Source: Clostridiales bacterium (GTDB lineage: Bacteria > Bacillota > Clostridia > Christensenellales > UBA1242). From it: 64,000 nt of DNA. Made by a program: the position numbers and the translations under genes. The notes beneath the pieces were generated by a model. The model saw only the letters and a program-made list of their open reading frames with translations, had not been told where the DNA came from and did no database searches. Shown piece after piece: positions 1 to 7,559 of this stretch (the stretch's first letter is position 1; every line of letters starts with the position of its first letter). The stretch lies in contig SVIC01000004.1 in NCBI GenBank assembly GCA_015055515.1, positions 30,614-94,613 of the forward strand, read 5' to 3'.

Positions 1-1031
1 CCTGCTAGTTGTACAAATGGTAGATTGTACTCCATGCCTACAGCGTTGTCATCAGCGCCATATGCTGGAGCAATGTGAACTATACCAGTACCATCTGTTA
101 GCGTTACATACTCGGCACATGTTACATAATATCCTGTCTCTCTTGCTTTCTCTCCAGCAAAATCAAATAATGGCTCGTACTTTCTCCTCTCCAACTCTTT
201 GCCGGTGTACTTTGCTACCACCTCGTAGTCTTTCTCAAAGTAATGCCCTATTAGCGCCTCTGCCATAATGTAGTTAACACCATCAAAGGTCAACTTCACA
301 TAAGTCTCCTTAGGATTAACCGCTAACGCAACGTTAGATGGCAATGTCCATGGAGTAGTTGTCCATGCTAGATAGTATGTGTTCTCTTCATCTAGTGCCT
401 TGAACTTCGCTACAGCAGTCAGGTCATTTCTCTCCTTGTATCCTTGTGCCACCTCGTGACTAGACAGTGCAGTACCGCAACTAGGACAACTAGGTAGTAC
501 CTTGTATCCCTTGTATAGTAGCCCCTTCTTGTCCAATTCCTTCAGGCTCCACCACACGCTCTCAATATAGTCATCATGGTATGTTACATAGCAGTCATCA
601 TCCATGTTAACGAAGTATCCTACTCTCTCACTAAAATCCTTCCATAGATCTACGTATTTCCATACATCTTTCTTGCACGCCTCAATGAACTTCTCTACAC
701 CATACTTCTCTATCTCTTGCTTGCCAGATATACCTATTTCCTTCTCTACAGATATCTCTACTGGTAGTCCGTGAGTATCCCAGCCACCCTTACGTGGTAC
801 ATAGTATCCCTGCATGGATTTCGCTCTGTTAAATACGTCCTTTAACGCTCTAGTTAGTACGTGGCCGGCATGAGGTATGCCGTTCGCTGTAGGAGGTCCC
901 TCGAAGAACGAGAATATCTCCTTGCCCTTGTTGTGCTGTAAGCACTTTGACTTTACATCATTTTGTCGCCAGAAGGATAGTATTTCTTTTTCTGTCCTTG
1001 GCAAATTCAACTCTGCAACTTTCTTGTACAT
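1..1031 (-). CDS. ileS: isoleucyl-tRNA synthetase (partial, N-terminal 343 residues)
   Basis: Class I aminoacyl-tRNA synthetase that charges tRNA-Ile. The 5' end is at 1031 (ATG, AGGAG-type site about 1037-1042) and the gene runs off the left edge of the window. Visible motifs: GIPHAGH (HIGH signature, residues 51-57), GWDTHGLPVE (83-92), a CPSCG zinc-type motif, and the CP1 editing domain with TTTPWTLPSNVAL and GTGIVHIAPAYGADD. Length and motifs fit IleS rather than ValRS or LeuRS, and the T-box leader just upstream has an AUC (Ile) specifier, which independently supports the assignment. The KMSKS region lies outside the window. Confidence 0.96.
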   Translation of the reverse strand, partial: MYKKVAELNLPRTEKEILSFWRQNDVKSKCLQHNKGKEIFSFFEGPPTANGIPHAGHVLTRALKDVFNRAKSMQGYYVPRKGGWDTHGLPVEISVEKEIGISGKQEIEKYGVEKFIEACKKDVWKYVDLWKDFSERVGYFVNMDDDCYVTYHDDYIESVWWSLKELDKKGLLYKGYKVLPSCPSCGTALSSHEVAQGYKERNDLTAVAKFKALDEENTYYLAWTTTPWTLPSNVALAVNPKETYVKLTFDGVNYIMAEALIGHYFEKDYEVVAKYTGKELERRKYEPLFDFAGEKARETGYYVTCAEYVTLTDGTGIVHIAPAYGADDNAVGMEYNLPFVQLA

Positions 1032-1049
1032 TTTTCTCTCCTTTAATAT

Positions 1050-1088
1050 AAAAAAATTCCTTAGCAAAAACAAGATTTCGCTAAGGAA
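1050..1088 (-). terminator. ileS leader attenuator terminator
   Basis: TTCCTTAGC pairs with GCTAAGGAA, followed by a run of T on the minus strand, immediately upstream of the ileS ribosome-binding site. It overlaps the T-box antiterminator, so the two structures are mutually exclusive. Confidence 0.93.
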
Positions 1089-1295
1089 ATTATACCACTT
1101 GTTAATGCCCTTGGAGCCATCACTCCTCACTTCTATAACGGGAAGTCCCGGCATGGCCTACTATGTATTCAGCCAGCGACTCTGAGAGTGATAACGCACC
1201 TAAGACTATCGATTGCCTTGCACCACCCAGCAACTCTCTTAATGTCACATCTTACCACGCCTTGTCTCTCATAATAGCGTCTTTTTATAACTAGA
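1050..1295 (-). promoter_or_regulatory. T-box riboswitch leader of ileS (Ile specifier AUC)
   Basis: On the minus strand the leader shows a Stem I with an AGAGAG bulge segment and a GGGTGGTGCAAGG-type distal loop. The specifier AUC is at 1192-1190, followed by A. A CCGGGACTTCCCG stem III-like hairpin comes next, then the antiterminator at 1102-1070. That antiterminator is a perfect 5-bp helix ACAAG/CUUGU, a 7-nt bulge UGGUAUA (1097-1091) and a 5-bp helix AUUUC/GAAAU. UGGU can pair with the ACCA end of uncharged tRNA-Ile. The competing terminator is at 1088-1050. The bulge differs from the usual UGGNACC. The 5' boundary of Stem I is approximate. Confidence 0.93.
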
Positions 1296-1536
1296 TAAAT
1301 ATTCAGTTGTCGCATTGCACTCAGGTGGCGGATAAAATCGCCACCCTTGTACAAATAATAATGTCATAGATTACACTGGTAATAATGTATACGTCATATA
1401 ATCCTAACACCCATATATTACATAATTTTGAAATAGTTGTCAAGTGTTTTTGTACTTTGCATTAACACACATGTTTTGATTAACAATTACTTTATCTCTA
1501 TATCCTAGTACAAATATAGTTTACACACTAATATTA

Positions 1537-2511
1537 TTAGTCTGCCAACTCATAATAATTAATTGTTGGATTGTCCTTTATTACCGCTAATCTTCTGTCT
1601 GCAATTTCTTTTGCTTCCATATATTCAGTTCTAACATCTTCTGCTACCTCGGTAGACATTTTGTTGATCCACTCTTCTGCAGTCTTAGGATCTTTCATCG
1701 CCTCGTTGTATTCTTCTTCCATCCTCTTCATATCCTCAATGCTGTAGTAGTATGGATTAGGAACTCCATTCCTAGACATCTCTCTGCCATATTCATCCCT
1801 TACTATCCCCAGCCTTGCATCTATCTTTTTCCTTCCTTCTGGCCCTGACTTCAATAACTCCAAATCTGCATCTATCTCTGCCCTAATAGCATCATATCCT
1901 ACTGCTTTCTTAAACAATTCTATTTCTTTTAATATTTTATCTCTATATAATACAGTTCCTATATGATTGCTGTTCTTAATTGCACTCTCAATCATTGGCA
2001 TTGTCAATGGTAATAGATATTTGTCATTATCAAAGTTAATTGCCAGACCTTCCACTATATCAGGATCTTGCATGCACTGTTCTTTTGTAAATACCTGCTT
2101 TACCTTAGGCTTTTCCATCATGTAATAATAATCTTTATCATAAATTAAGCCTATTGAGGTATCGATTACCCATTTTCTGCCGCCACCAAAGTAACCTGTC
2201 TCTACAAATCCATGTCCGGCATAGTCTTTTCCTGCTGTTATTCTAAGCGACTCAATATCTGCGTGCACAACCACCGCATCATCGAATGGTAACTGCATCA
2301 ACCTTGCCCTGTCATAACAATGTCCATTGCACATTTCATTAACGAATAGCGTAATTGACGCAGGAAAACCACCAAAATTGTATGGTCTTAATCTATCAAA
2401 TAATTCATCTGGGTAAGGGAAAATTTTGCCGTGCTTCACACCATAATCCATCATAAAATCCCTTAATTTTAACTTCGACCTATCTATTATGCTCAAGCCT
2501 TCTTTTCTCAT
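1537..2511 (-). CDS. transglutaminase-like / papain-fold hypothetical protein
   Basis: 324-residue cytoplasmic-looking protein with no signal peptide or membrane segment. An N-terminal region (about residues 55-135) has a cysteine in CNGHCYDRA, a histidine in AGHGFVE and an aspartate in WVIDTSIG. This is the Cys-His-Asp order and spacing of transglutaminase-like cysteine proteases or NlpC-like folds. The C-terminal half is charged and helical, probably coiled coil (KRMEEEYNEAMKD). It is a single gene upstream of (transcriptionally before) the ileS leader. Start chosen at ATG 2511 with AAGGA-type upstream sequence. The fold call is an inference from motif order; the substrate is unknown. Confidence 0.75.
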   Translation of the reverse strand: MRKEGLSIIDRSKLKLRDFMMDYGVKHGKIFPYPDELFDRLRPYNFGGFPASITLFVNEMCNGHCYDRARLMQLPFDDAVVVHADIESLRITAGKDYAGHGFVETGYFGGGRKWVIDTSIGLIYDKDYYYMMEKPKVKQVFTKEQCMQDPDIVEGLAINFDNDKYLLPLTMPMIESAIKNSNHIGTVLYRDKILKEIELFKKAVGYDAIRAEIDADLELLKSGPEGRKKIDARLGIVRDEYGREMSRNGVPNPYYYSIEDMKRMEEEYNEAMKDPKTAEEWINKMSTEVAEDVRTEYMEAKEIADRRLAVIKDNPTINYYELAD

Positions 2512-2672
2512 ATTCCATCATCCTTTTTTATCGAAACTTATTACCAAGCAACACAAAGTATCATTTGGTTATAACAACACATAATATTTATTATACATAT
2601 TATACCATACCCATATTTGTAATTGCAATACCCACTTATGCCCCAGAACGACATAAATTTTTATATTCACTA

Positions 2673-2702
2673 TTGACTTTTTCCTACTCATTGTGTTACG
2701 AT
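2673..2702 (+). promoter_or_regulatory. candidate sigma-A promoter for the 2737 gene
   Basis: TTGACT (2673-2678), 18 bp, TACGAT (2697-2702), about 35 bp before the ATG. A second TATAAT-like hexamer overlaps at 2702-2707. Confidence 0.5.
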
Positions 2703-2736
2703 ATAATACATTTGAAGAAATTAGGAGAAAATATAC

Positions 2737-3315
2737 ATGGCACAATACGAATACACCAATATGCTAGATTTATTAACAGAAAGAGTTGAGGCAATTGGAA
2801 CAAGCAACGAAGATGAACTATTTGATTACAATCTAGAGTTAACAATGGAATATGCTGATGGCGAGACCATATATGGTCATATGCAGGACAATATCCAGTA
2901 TAACGCTATCAATGAGTCAGAGGTTAACTCATATGGTGACAATATTCTATACAATTCTGGTGCACTTACATTCCGTGATACATCACTAATTATAGACAAT
3001 GAGGCTGTGAATACTTTTGTAGCAGATCTTATTGCAAATGGTGAAGATGATGTTATGGCAGATTACCCTAACCTAATATCATTCTTGGCTACTGCTAATG
3101 TTGAGGCTATTGCTAAGTTTGATGGCAAGATTTATTCTTGGATAGAGACTTGCAAGGAGACTTCTAGCGAAATGCTAAATAAAGAGACAGATTATTCTGG
3201 AATGCAGTACAAGAAGTATTATTATAGAAAGCATAATCTAGCAAAGATGACAGATTGCTATAACAAACTAGCATCTTTTGCAAAAGAAAACTATTCCGAT
3301 ATGATTAGCGAATAA
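2737..3315 (+). CDS. hypothetical protein, first of a paralogous pair
   Basis: 192-residue acidic soluble protein with no recognised domain. The start is ATG 2737 with AGGAG 8 bp upstream. It shares a conserved core with the next gene: YPNLISFLATANVEAIAKFD here versus YPNLVTFLATADVDTLAKFS there, followed by an aromatic I-x-x-W-I-x-x-C segment (WIETC / WIKGC) and a C-terminal Y-N-K-L-A-x-F motif. Each gene has its own promoter and terminator, so they look like duplicated monocistronic units. Function unknown. Confidence 0.85.
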   Translation: MAQYEYTNMLDLLTERVEAIGTSNEDELFDYNLELTMEYADGETIYGHMQDNIQYNAINESEVNSYGDNILYNSGALTFRDTSLIIDNEAVNTFVADLIANGEDDVMADYPNLISFLATANVEAIAKFDGKIYSWIETCKETSSEMLNKETDYSGMQYKKYYYRKHNLAKMTDCYNKLASFAKENYSDMISE

Positions 3316-3319
3316 GATA

Positions 3320-3356
3320 AAAAAGCGATAAGGTAATTACCCTATCGCTTTTTTTA
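3320..3356 (+). terminator. Rho-independent terminator after 2737 gene
   Basis: AAAGCGATAAGG pairs with CCCTATCGCTTT through a short loop, followed by a T-run. Confidence 0.9.
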
Positions 3357-3456
3357 TTTTTAATGACTTTAATTGCTTTTTTAGTTAAATTTTCTATTTT
3401 CTTAATAACTATGTTATTTATTTTCGTTATATACAGACTGTATTTTTTATTTATAC

Positions 3457-3486
3457 TTGACAAAGTATAGTGCTTTTTATTATACT
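3457..3486 (+). promoter_or_regulatory. sigma-A promoter of the 3523 gene
   Basis: TTGACA (3457-3462), 18-bp spacer, TATACT (3481-3486). It lies inside the longest possible open frame, which shows that translation must start further downstream at 3523. Confidence 0.85.
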
Positions 3487-3522
3487 TATAATAACAAATA
3501 TTGTTATATAGGAGAAAATGAA

Positions 3523-4155
3523 ATGGCAAAATACACCGAAATAAGTTCTTTTGAACAATTATTATCACAAAGAGTTGCGGACTCTCAAAACCTAGAGAAG
3601 GAAGATAATTTGTCTGATAACATTGTAGAAATTTTTTGGGATAAGGAAGAATTCTCTAACCCAGATATGTTCATAAACACTATTACTGCGAACTTTAATA
3701 GACTAAGACTTCCAGGAGAAGAATCTACAGAAATTAATCAATTCCCTTTTAATAAGATTAAGGAACACCCAAAGAGTGTATCTTGTAAGAATAGTGAAAT
3801 TCAAGATGAAATGAAATTCATTACAGAAGAGATTCAAGATGAAATAATGTCAAAGTATCCTAACCTAGTTACTTTCTTAGCTACTGCAGATGTAGATACA
3901 TTGGCGAAATTTTCAGATAGAATACCTGAATGGATCAAAGGTTGCGAAAATAATTATCTAACATCCATTAAGTCTGCAGGATTAAGACTAGACAATACTC
4001 ATCTTGCATTGGCAAAAGATAGACAGGCTAAGATAATAGCTATGAAAGACAGCTATAACAAATTAGCAGATTTTACTAATCTTAAGGTGTCTCAACAATT
4101 AGATTTGCTTAATCTAGATGTTCCTACTGATACAAAAGAAGAAATGGGAGAATAA
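3523..4155 (+). CDS. hypothetical protein, second of a paralogous pair
   Basis: 210 residues from ATG 3523 (GGAG at 3511-3514). The in-frame ATG at 3457 overlaps the promoter and is rejected. Paralogue of the 2737 product: it has the same YPNL-x-x-FLATAD/N-V core, the I-x-E-W-I-x-x-C motif and the Y-N-K-L-A-D/S-F C-terminal motif, with a longer middle and tail. Soluble, acidic, no known domain. Function unknown. Confidence 0.85.
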   Translation: MAKYTEISSFEQLLSQRVADSQNLEKEDNLSDNIVEIFWDKEEFSNPDMFINTITANFNRLRLPGEESTEINQFPFNKIKEHPKSVSCKNSEIQDEMKFITEEIQDEIMSKYPNLVTFLATADVDTLAKFSDRIPEWIKGCENNYLTSIKSAGLRLDNTHLALAKDRQAKIIAMKDSYNKLADFTNLKVSQQLDLLNLDVPTDTKEEMGE

Positions 4156-4169
4156 AACCAAGCAAAAGA

Positions 4170-4210
4170 ATTAAAAGTGATAAGCATTAATCCGCTTATC
4201 ACTTTTTTTG
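4170..4210 (+). terminator. Rho-independent terminator after 3523 gene
   Basis: AAAAGTGATAAGC pairs with GCTTATCACTTTT, followed by T residues. Confidence 0.88.
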
Positions 4211-4230
4211 TCAATGATATATGCTGTACT

Positions 4231-4366
4231 ATATATTATCGGAAGTTGGAGGAAAGCAGGCGTTAGCCTATTTTCATACAACTGATGTTTATTCAATCTA
4301 TGTATCTACAATTTATTGTAGATTTGCGTTAGCAAACATAATTTGGAGCATAGTGAACAAATCATA
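4231..4366 (-). repeat. cloverleaf repeat element, copy A (one end truncated)
   Basis: Inverted copy of the family seen at 24746, 49529, 49670, 49808 and 51820. It begins with TATTATCGG, the end-type terminal repeat, and contains the fourth hairpin with GGCGTTAGCC, then CTGATGTTTATTCA, ATCTATGT and the hairpins. The far closing stem and terminal repeat are missing: the element stops exactly against the trpS stop codon at 4367. Nearly identical in sequence to copy E at 51820. Confidence 0.88.
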
Positions 4367-5356
4367 CTATTTACAGCCAATAGCCTTACGCACTCTGTCT
4401 AGTGTCTTTCTAGCAACTCGTCTTGCCTTCTCTGCACCTGCTCTTAAGATCTCATCCACTTCTGACCTGTGCGACATATAATAGTTATATTTCTCCCTCA
4501 TAGGAGTTATAAATCTGTTCATCACCTCGAATAACGCTTTCTTTGCATCGCCCCAGCCAATGCCAGAACTCAATCTTTTCTCAAACGCCTTTATTTCTTC
4601 CTCTGTAGCAAATAACTTGTATAATTTGTTGATTGTGCAATCCAGTGGCTTTGGATCGGTAGGAAGAGAACTATCGGTTACTATCCTATTAATAGTCTTT
4701 TGCAATGTCTTTTCATCGCAGAATAGTGGTATAATGTTACCATAACTCTTAGACATCTTTCTGCCATCCAATCCCTCTAATGTTGCTACTTCTTTCTCAA
4801 TATGCTCCATAGGAGATTTCAATATATTGCCATACTTGATATTGAAATTATGTGCAATATCCCTAGCGATCTCAATGTGTTGCTTCTGATCTAGTCCTAC
4901 TGGTACATAATCACTATCCACCAGCAATATATCTGCCGCCATTAATATTGGATAATTATATAATCCCATATTAATGCCCTCATCGGCAGTAACACCAGCC
5001 TCCGCATTCTTCTCTACAATGGCCTTGTATGCATGGGCTCTGTTCATCAACCCTTTAGGTGTGACATTACATAATATCCAATTCAGTTCAAATGTCTCTG
5101 GCACATCCGACTGCTTGTAGAACACTACCTTATTAGGATCCAGTCCGCAAGCAAGCCATGTAGAAGCTAACTCATATGTATAATCTACCAACTCTTTTCC
5201 AGTCTGCAGACTAGTCAATGCGTGATAATCTGCAATAAAATAATACGCTTCATTGTCCGCACTATTGCTAAATTCAATAGCAGGCTTGATAGCACCAAAA
5301 TAATTACCTATATGTGGTATGCCGGTTGGCTTAATACCAGTCAAATATCTCTTCAT
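4367..5356 (-). CDS. trpS: tryptophanyl-tRNA synthetase
   Basis: Class I synthetase that charges tRNA-Trp, about 329 residues, the usual length. Motifs: TGIKPTGIPHIGNYFGA (HIGH region, near the N-terminus), DQKQHIEIARDIAHNFN, and GRKMSKSYGN (KMSKS). I prefer ATG 5356 to the GTG three bases earlier because the AAAGG site is spaced about 8 bp from it. No T-box precedes it, unlike ileS. The 3' end abuts a truncated mobile-type repeat (copy A), and the preceding plus-strand gene is convergent. Confidence 0.96.
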   Translation of the reverse strand: MKRYLTGIKPTGIPHIGNYFGAIKPAIEFSNSADNEAYYFIADYHALTSLQTGKELVDYTYELASTWLACGLDPNKVVFYKQSDVPETFELNWILCNVTPKGLMNRAHAYKAIVEKNAEAGVTADEGINMGLYNYPILMAADILLVDSDYVPVGLDQKQHIEIARDIAHNFNIKYGNILKSPMEHIEKEVATLEGLDGRKMSKSYGNIIPLFCDEKTLQKTINRIVTDSSLPTDPKPLDCTINKLYKLFATEEEIKAFEKRLSSGIGWGDAKKALFEVMNRFITPMREKYNYYMSHRSEVDEILRAGAEKARRVARKTLDRVRKAIGCK

Positions 5357-5430
5357 CACATCATCCCTTTATATTCTAATACACCAATCCTAGCACATCA
5401 CCTCCCCATTTGTCAAGGAAGAATGCCTTA

Positions 5431-5480
5431 GGACAAAAAAATAAGTTGTACACATTCTATTTCTATTTGTGTACAACTCT
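5431..5480 (-). terminator. terminator of the 5492 gene
   Basis: Minus strand: AGTTGTACAC pairs with GTGTACAACT around a 15-nt loop, followed by TATTTTTTT. Confidence 0.85.
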
Positions 5481-5491
5481 AATATTTTTTC

Positions 5492-5833
5492 TTATTCTCT
5501 TTCCATTTGTTCGCCAAATACAATATCAACATATCTGCTGGCATTTCTTATGTCTACTTCATAACGGTCTGTCTTGTATTCCTTATCCGACAACCTCACA
5601 ATTTGATTTAATACAGATACTCTTTGTTTGTCACTCATACCTGCTATTTCTTCTCTTACCTTGCCACTCCTCTCATACATTTCATCTTGTATACATTGGC
5701 ATACTCTGCCACTGTGCACTTCATACAGCGCATTTTCTAAATCTGTTATTTTCAAGGCTTCTGCCCATATATCTTTTGCCTTCTGCCTTATATCTCTTTT
5801 TTCCATTATATACTTTGCCACAATATTTGCCAT
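5492..5833 (-). CDS. small hypothetical protein
   Basis: 113-residue, charged, predominantly helical soluble protein. No recognised domain, signal peptide or membrane segment; it has a CQC pair near residue 47. It lies between trpS and nrdG on the same strand with its own terminator, and is probably monocistronic. Function unknown. Confidence 0.72.
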   Translation of the reverse strand: MANIVAKYIMEKRDIRQKAKDIWAEALKITDLENALYEVHSGRVCQCIQDEMYERSGKVREEIAGMSDKQRVSVLNQIVRLSDKEYKTDRYEVDIRNASRYVDIVFGEQMERE

Positions 5834-5900
5834 GATTTACTCCCTAGTATCTCTATTACTGAATTATATTATAGATATTCGCAGTTGTCAATACTAGTTT

Positions 5901-5931
5901 AAAAAAAAGCACTAGATTATTATCTAATGCT
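5901..5931 (-). terminator. terminator of the nrdD-trxB-nrdG block
   Basis: Minus strand: AGCATTAGAT pairs with ATCTAGTGCT, followed by eight T, 6 bp after the nrdG stop. Confidence 0.9.
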
Positions 5932-5937
5932 GATATT

Positions 5938-6624
5938 CTAATACCCACGAAGACAAACTTCATCTATGCACCCAGCCAGAATTTCCTTATACTCTTCTGC
6001 CTCTTCTTTCTTAATATCACTTAGTCCCGCCGATATACAACTATCGTTGTCTACAAAATGCTGTAAGTATACTCTCTTTGCACCCGATATATCCTGTGCC
6101 ATTGTCCTTATCGCTTCTATATCATGATATTCTCTAACTAAAGTGGTGCGGAACTCATAGTCTACCCCGCCGGACTTCAGTATTTCTACACTCTCTCTAA
6201 TTTTGTGGATATCTACTTGCGGTTTGCCTGTAATCTCTGGATACTTATCAAATGCGTTCTTGATATCCATAGCCACATAGTCCACTAGCCCCTCATCTAC
6301 AATCTTCTTTAATACCTTTGGATTAGTTCCATTTGTGTCTAACTTTACCTTGTAGCCTATCTCTTTTATCTCTCTAATAAAATCTATCAGGTCGTGTTGC
6401 AAGGTTGGCTCACCACCACTAATGACAACTGCCTCCAGCATACCATAACGCTTTCGAAGGAATGTCATAATCTCATCATTATCTAGTATCTGATGTTCCT
6501 GTACCACTAGCCCACTGTTGTGGCAAAAAGGACACAAAAAATTACAGCCACCGGTAAATAACACGGCACAGCAATATCCTGGATAGTCCACTAGGGACAA
6601 TTTCTCAATGCCACTAATCCTCAT
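5938..6624 (-). CDS. nrdG: anaerobic ribonucleoside-triphosphate reductase activating protein (radical SAM)
   Basis: 228-residue radical SAM enzyme that uses S-adenosylmethionine and a 4Fe-4S cluster to install the glycyl radical in NrdD. The cluster cysteines are in GGCNFLCPFCHN (C27-x3-C31-x2-C34). ISGGEPTLQ follows, the GGE SAM-binding motif. The N-terminal ISGIEKLSLVDYPG is typical of the NrdG2-type subfamily. It is the last gene of the nrdD-trxB-nrdG block, 20 bp after trxB, so reductase, electron supply and activase are co-transcribed. Confidence 0.92.
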   Translation of the reverse strand: MRISGIEKLSLVDYPGYCCAVLFTGGCNFLCPFCHNSGLVVQEHQILDNDEIMTFLRKRYGMLEAVVISGGEPTLQHDLIDFIREIKEIGYKVKLDTNGTNPKVLKKIVDEGLVDYVAMDIKNAFDKYPEITGKPQVDIHKIRESVEILKSGGVDYEFRTTLVREYHDIEAIRTMAQDISGAKRVYLQHFVDNDSCISAGLSDIKKEEAEEYKEILAGCIDEVCLRGY

Positions 6625-6644
6625 ATATTTTCTTCCCTTATTAT

Positions 6645-7553
6645 TTATTTCAATGTATTGATATAATTCACAGCCTCTGTACCAGCCACAGCACCATCAC
6701 CTATGGCAGTGGCTACCTGCCTTACGCTCTTCACTCTGCAGTCTCCCGCTACGAACAATCCGTCCGTCTTGGTATGACAGGTCTCATTTGCCACAATGTA
6801 TCCAGCCTTATCTATATCTACTACATTAGCGAATTTTGCATTGTCTGGTACTTGACCAATAGCCACAAATAGAGCATTGGTGTTTATAACAAATTTGTTA
6901 CCTTCGTTGGTTGTGAATTCTACCTTCTCCAATTTCTCATCGCCGATTAACCCACTTGCTACCGCATTCTGAATTAACTCTATCTTGCTATTATCTCGTA
7001 TTGCATCCTCTAGTGCTTTTTCGCCGAAGAATCGGTCGAACATAGTAACCATAGTTACCTTGCTACAATATCCCGCTAACATCAATGCATACTGCATGGC
7101 ACTATTGCCATCACCAACAAGTGTCACATCTTTACCAGCAAAGAATGGTCCATCACATATGGCACAATAATATACACCATTGCCTAAGAACTTCTCTTCG
7201 TTCTCCAATTTCAGTTTTCTAGCAGTTACGCCGTTGGCTATAACTACGCTCAATGCCTCATATGTATTATAGTTGGTCTTTACCTCAAATGTTTTGCCAT
7301 TCTTCACTATGCTTTCCACATCTTCCAATTCAAATGTTACGCCTAGGTCTATTATTTGATCAAATATCTTGTCAGACAACTCCGCACCCGACACAGTCTT
7401 TAGCGTTGGATAATTCTCCACCTTAGGTGATTTGGCTATCTGTCCGCCATAGTTCTCTCTCTCCAGAACTAACACTTTCTTATTACTTCTTAGAGCATAA
7501 AGGGCGGCTGTCATTCCAGCCACCCCACTGCCAATTATGATAACATCGTACAT
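6645..7553 (-). CDS. trxB: thioredoxin reductase (thioredoxin-disulfide reductase)
   Basis: 302-residue flavoprotein. FAD-binding GSGVAGMTAA (residues 8-17), redox centre CAICDG with C130 and C133, NADPH-binding VGDGNSAMQ, and a C-terminal GLFVAGDCR FAD motif are all present. It lies between nrdD and nrdG, so it probably reduces the thioredoxin-like domain fused to NrdD or a free thioredoxin. It starts 6 bp after the nrdD stop. Confidence 0.93.
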   Translation of the reverse strand: MYDVIIIGSGVAGMTAALYALRSNKKVLVLERENYGGQIAKSPKVENYPTLKTVSGAELSDKIFDQIIDLGVTFELEDVESIVKNGKTFEVKTNYNTYEALSVVIANGVTARKLKLENEEKFLGNGVYYCAICDGPFFAGKDVTLVGDGNSAMQYALMLAGYCSKVTMVTMFDRFFGEKALEDAIRDNSKIELIQNAVASGLIGDEKLEKVEFTTNEGNKFVINTNALFVAIGQVPDNAKFANVVDIDKAGYIVANETCHTKTDGLFVAGDCRVKSVRQVATAIGDGAVAGTEAVNYINTLK

Positions 7554-7559
7554 AATTAA

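Noticed and set aside
17..268. Plus-strand frames opposite ileS
   Set aside because: Antisense to well-supported IleS coding sequence.
1169..1354. Minus-strand 61-codon frame upstream of ileS
   Set aside because: Lies within the T-box leader RNA; no start signal.
5357..5430. T-box ahead of trpS
   Set aside because: Only about 70 bp upstream with no specifier, antiterminator or terminator motif.
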